From contig CALLIQ010000369.1 of the NCBI GenBank assembly GCA_938008925.1, forward strand, positions 1 through 6,242: a DNA stretch of 6,242 nucleotides, given 5' to 3'. Source of the stretch: an uncultured Acidimicrobiales bacterium (GTDB lineage Bacteria > Actinomycetota > Acidimicrobiia > Acidimicrobiales > SZUA-35). The notes beneath the pieces are model-generated. The model saw only the letters and a program-made list of their open reading frames with translations. It did not search any database and was not told the DNA's origin. Below, piece by piece: positions 6,226 to 6,242 of the stretch; within the stretch, counting starts at the first letter, position 1; each line of letters begins with the position of its first letter. The position numbers were made by a program, and so were the translations under genes.

Positions 6226-6242
6226 TCGCGCCGCCGCGCAAC

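Overview
The window looks like a piece of a high-GC actinobacterial chromosome. GC is high throughout, the Shine-Dalgarno sequences are strong, and the proteins have Thr/Asp/Glu-rich extracellular linkers typical of actinobacterial surface proteins. A member of the Acidimicrobiia (Ilumatobacter-like) would fit, but that is inference from style and no marker gene is present. Everything supportable is on the minus strand, and the long plus-strand reading frames are antisense shadows.

Layout in transcription order, right to left. Positions 6242-6168 hold a short leader with a possible -10 box, a small hairpin and a strong Shine-Dalgarno. Positions 6167-2718 hold a complete 1149-residue gene (copy 1). 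It encodes a type II membrane-anchored surface protein: a short cytoplasmic tail, one membrane segment, a beta-propeller-like domain of about 330 residues, an acidic Thr-rich linker, four PKD/Ig-like domains, and three Cys-containing Ig-like repeats. Positions 2717-2541 are a 177-bp spacer carrying a near-perfect long hairpin, a 10-bp palindrome, a weak promoter candidate and a second Shine-Dalgarno. Positions 2540-1 hold a paralogue (copy 2), open for 846 codons without a stop and cut by the window edge inside its fourth PKD-like domain.

The two genes are a tandem duplication with a period of 3,627 bp. By hand alignment, residues 1-390 (tail, membrane segment, propeller) align without a gap at about 86% identity (335/390). 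The four PKD-like domains seen in both also align without a gap at about 73% (243/334). The linker between these blocks does not align well and holds the whole 9-residue length difference. In one propeller segment I checked codon by codon, nearly all changes are synonymous. Both copies therefore appear to be expressed and selected proteins that share a conserved propeller but differ in linker and stalk. The pair probably displays propeller domains outside the membrane, carried on or beside PKD stalks, with a role in adhesion, matrix or envelope sensing. No catalytic motif was seen and the function is unknown.
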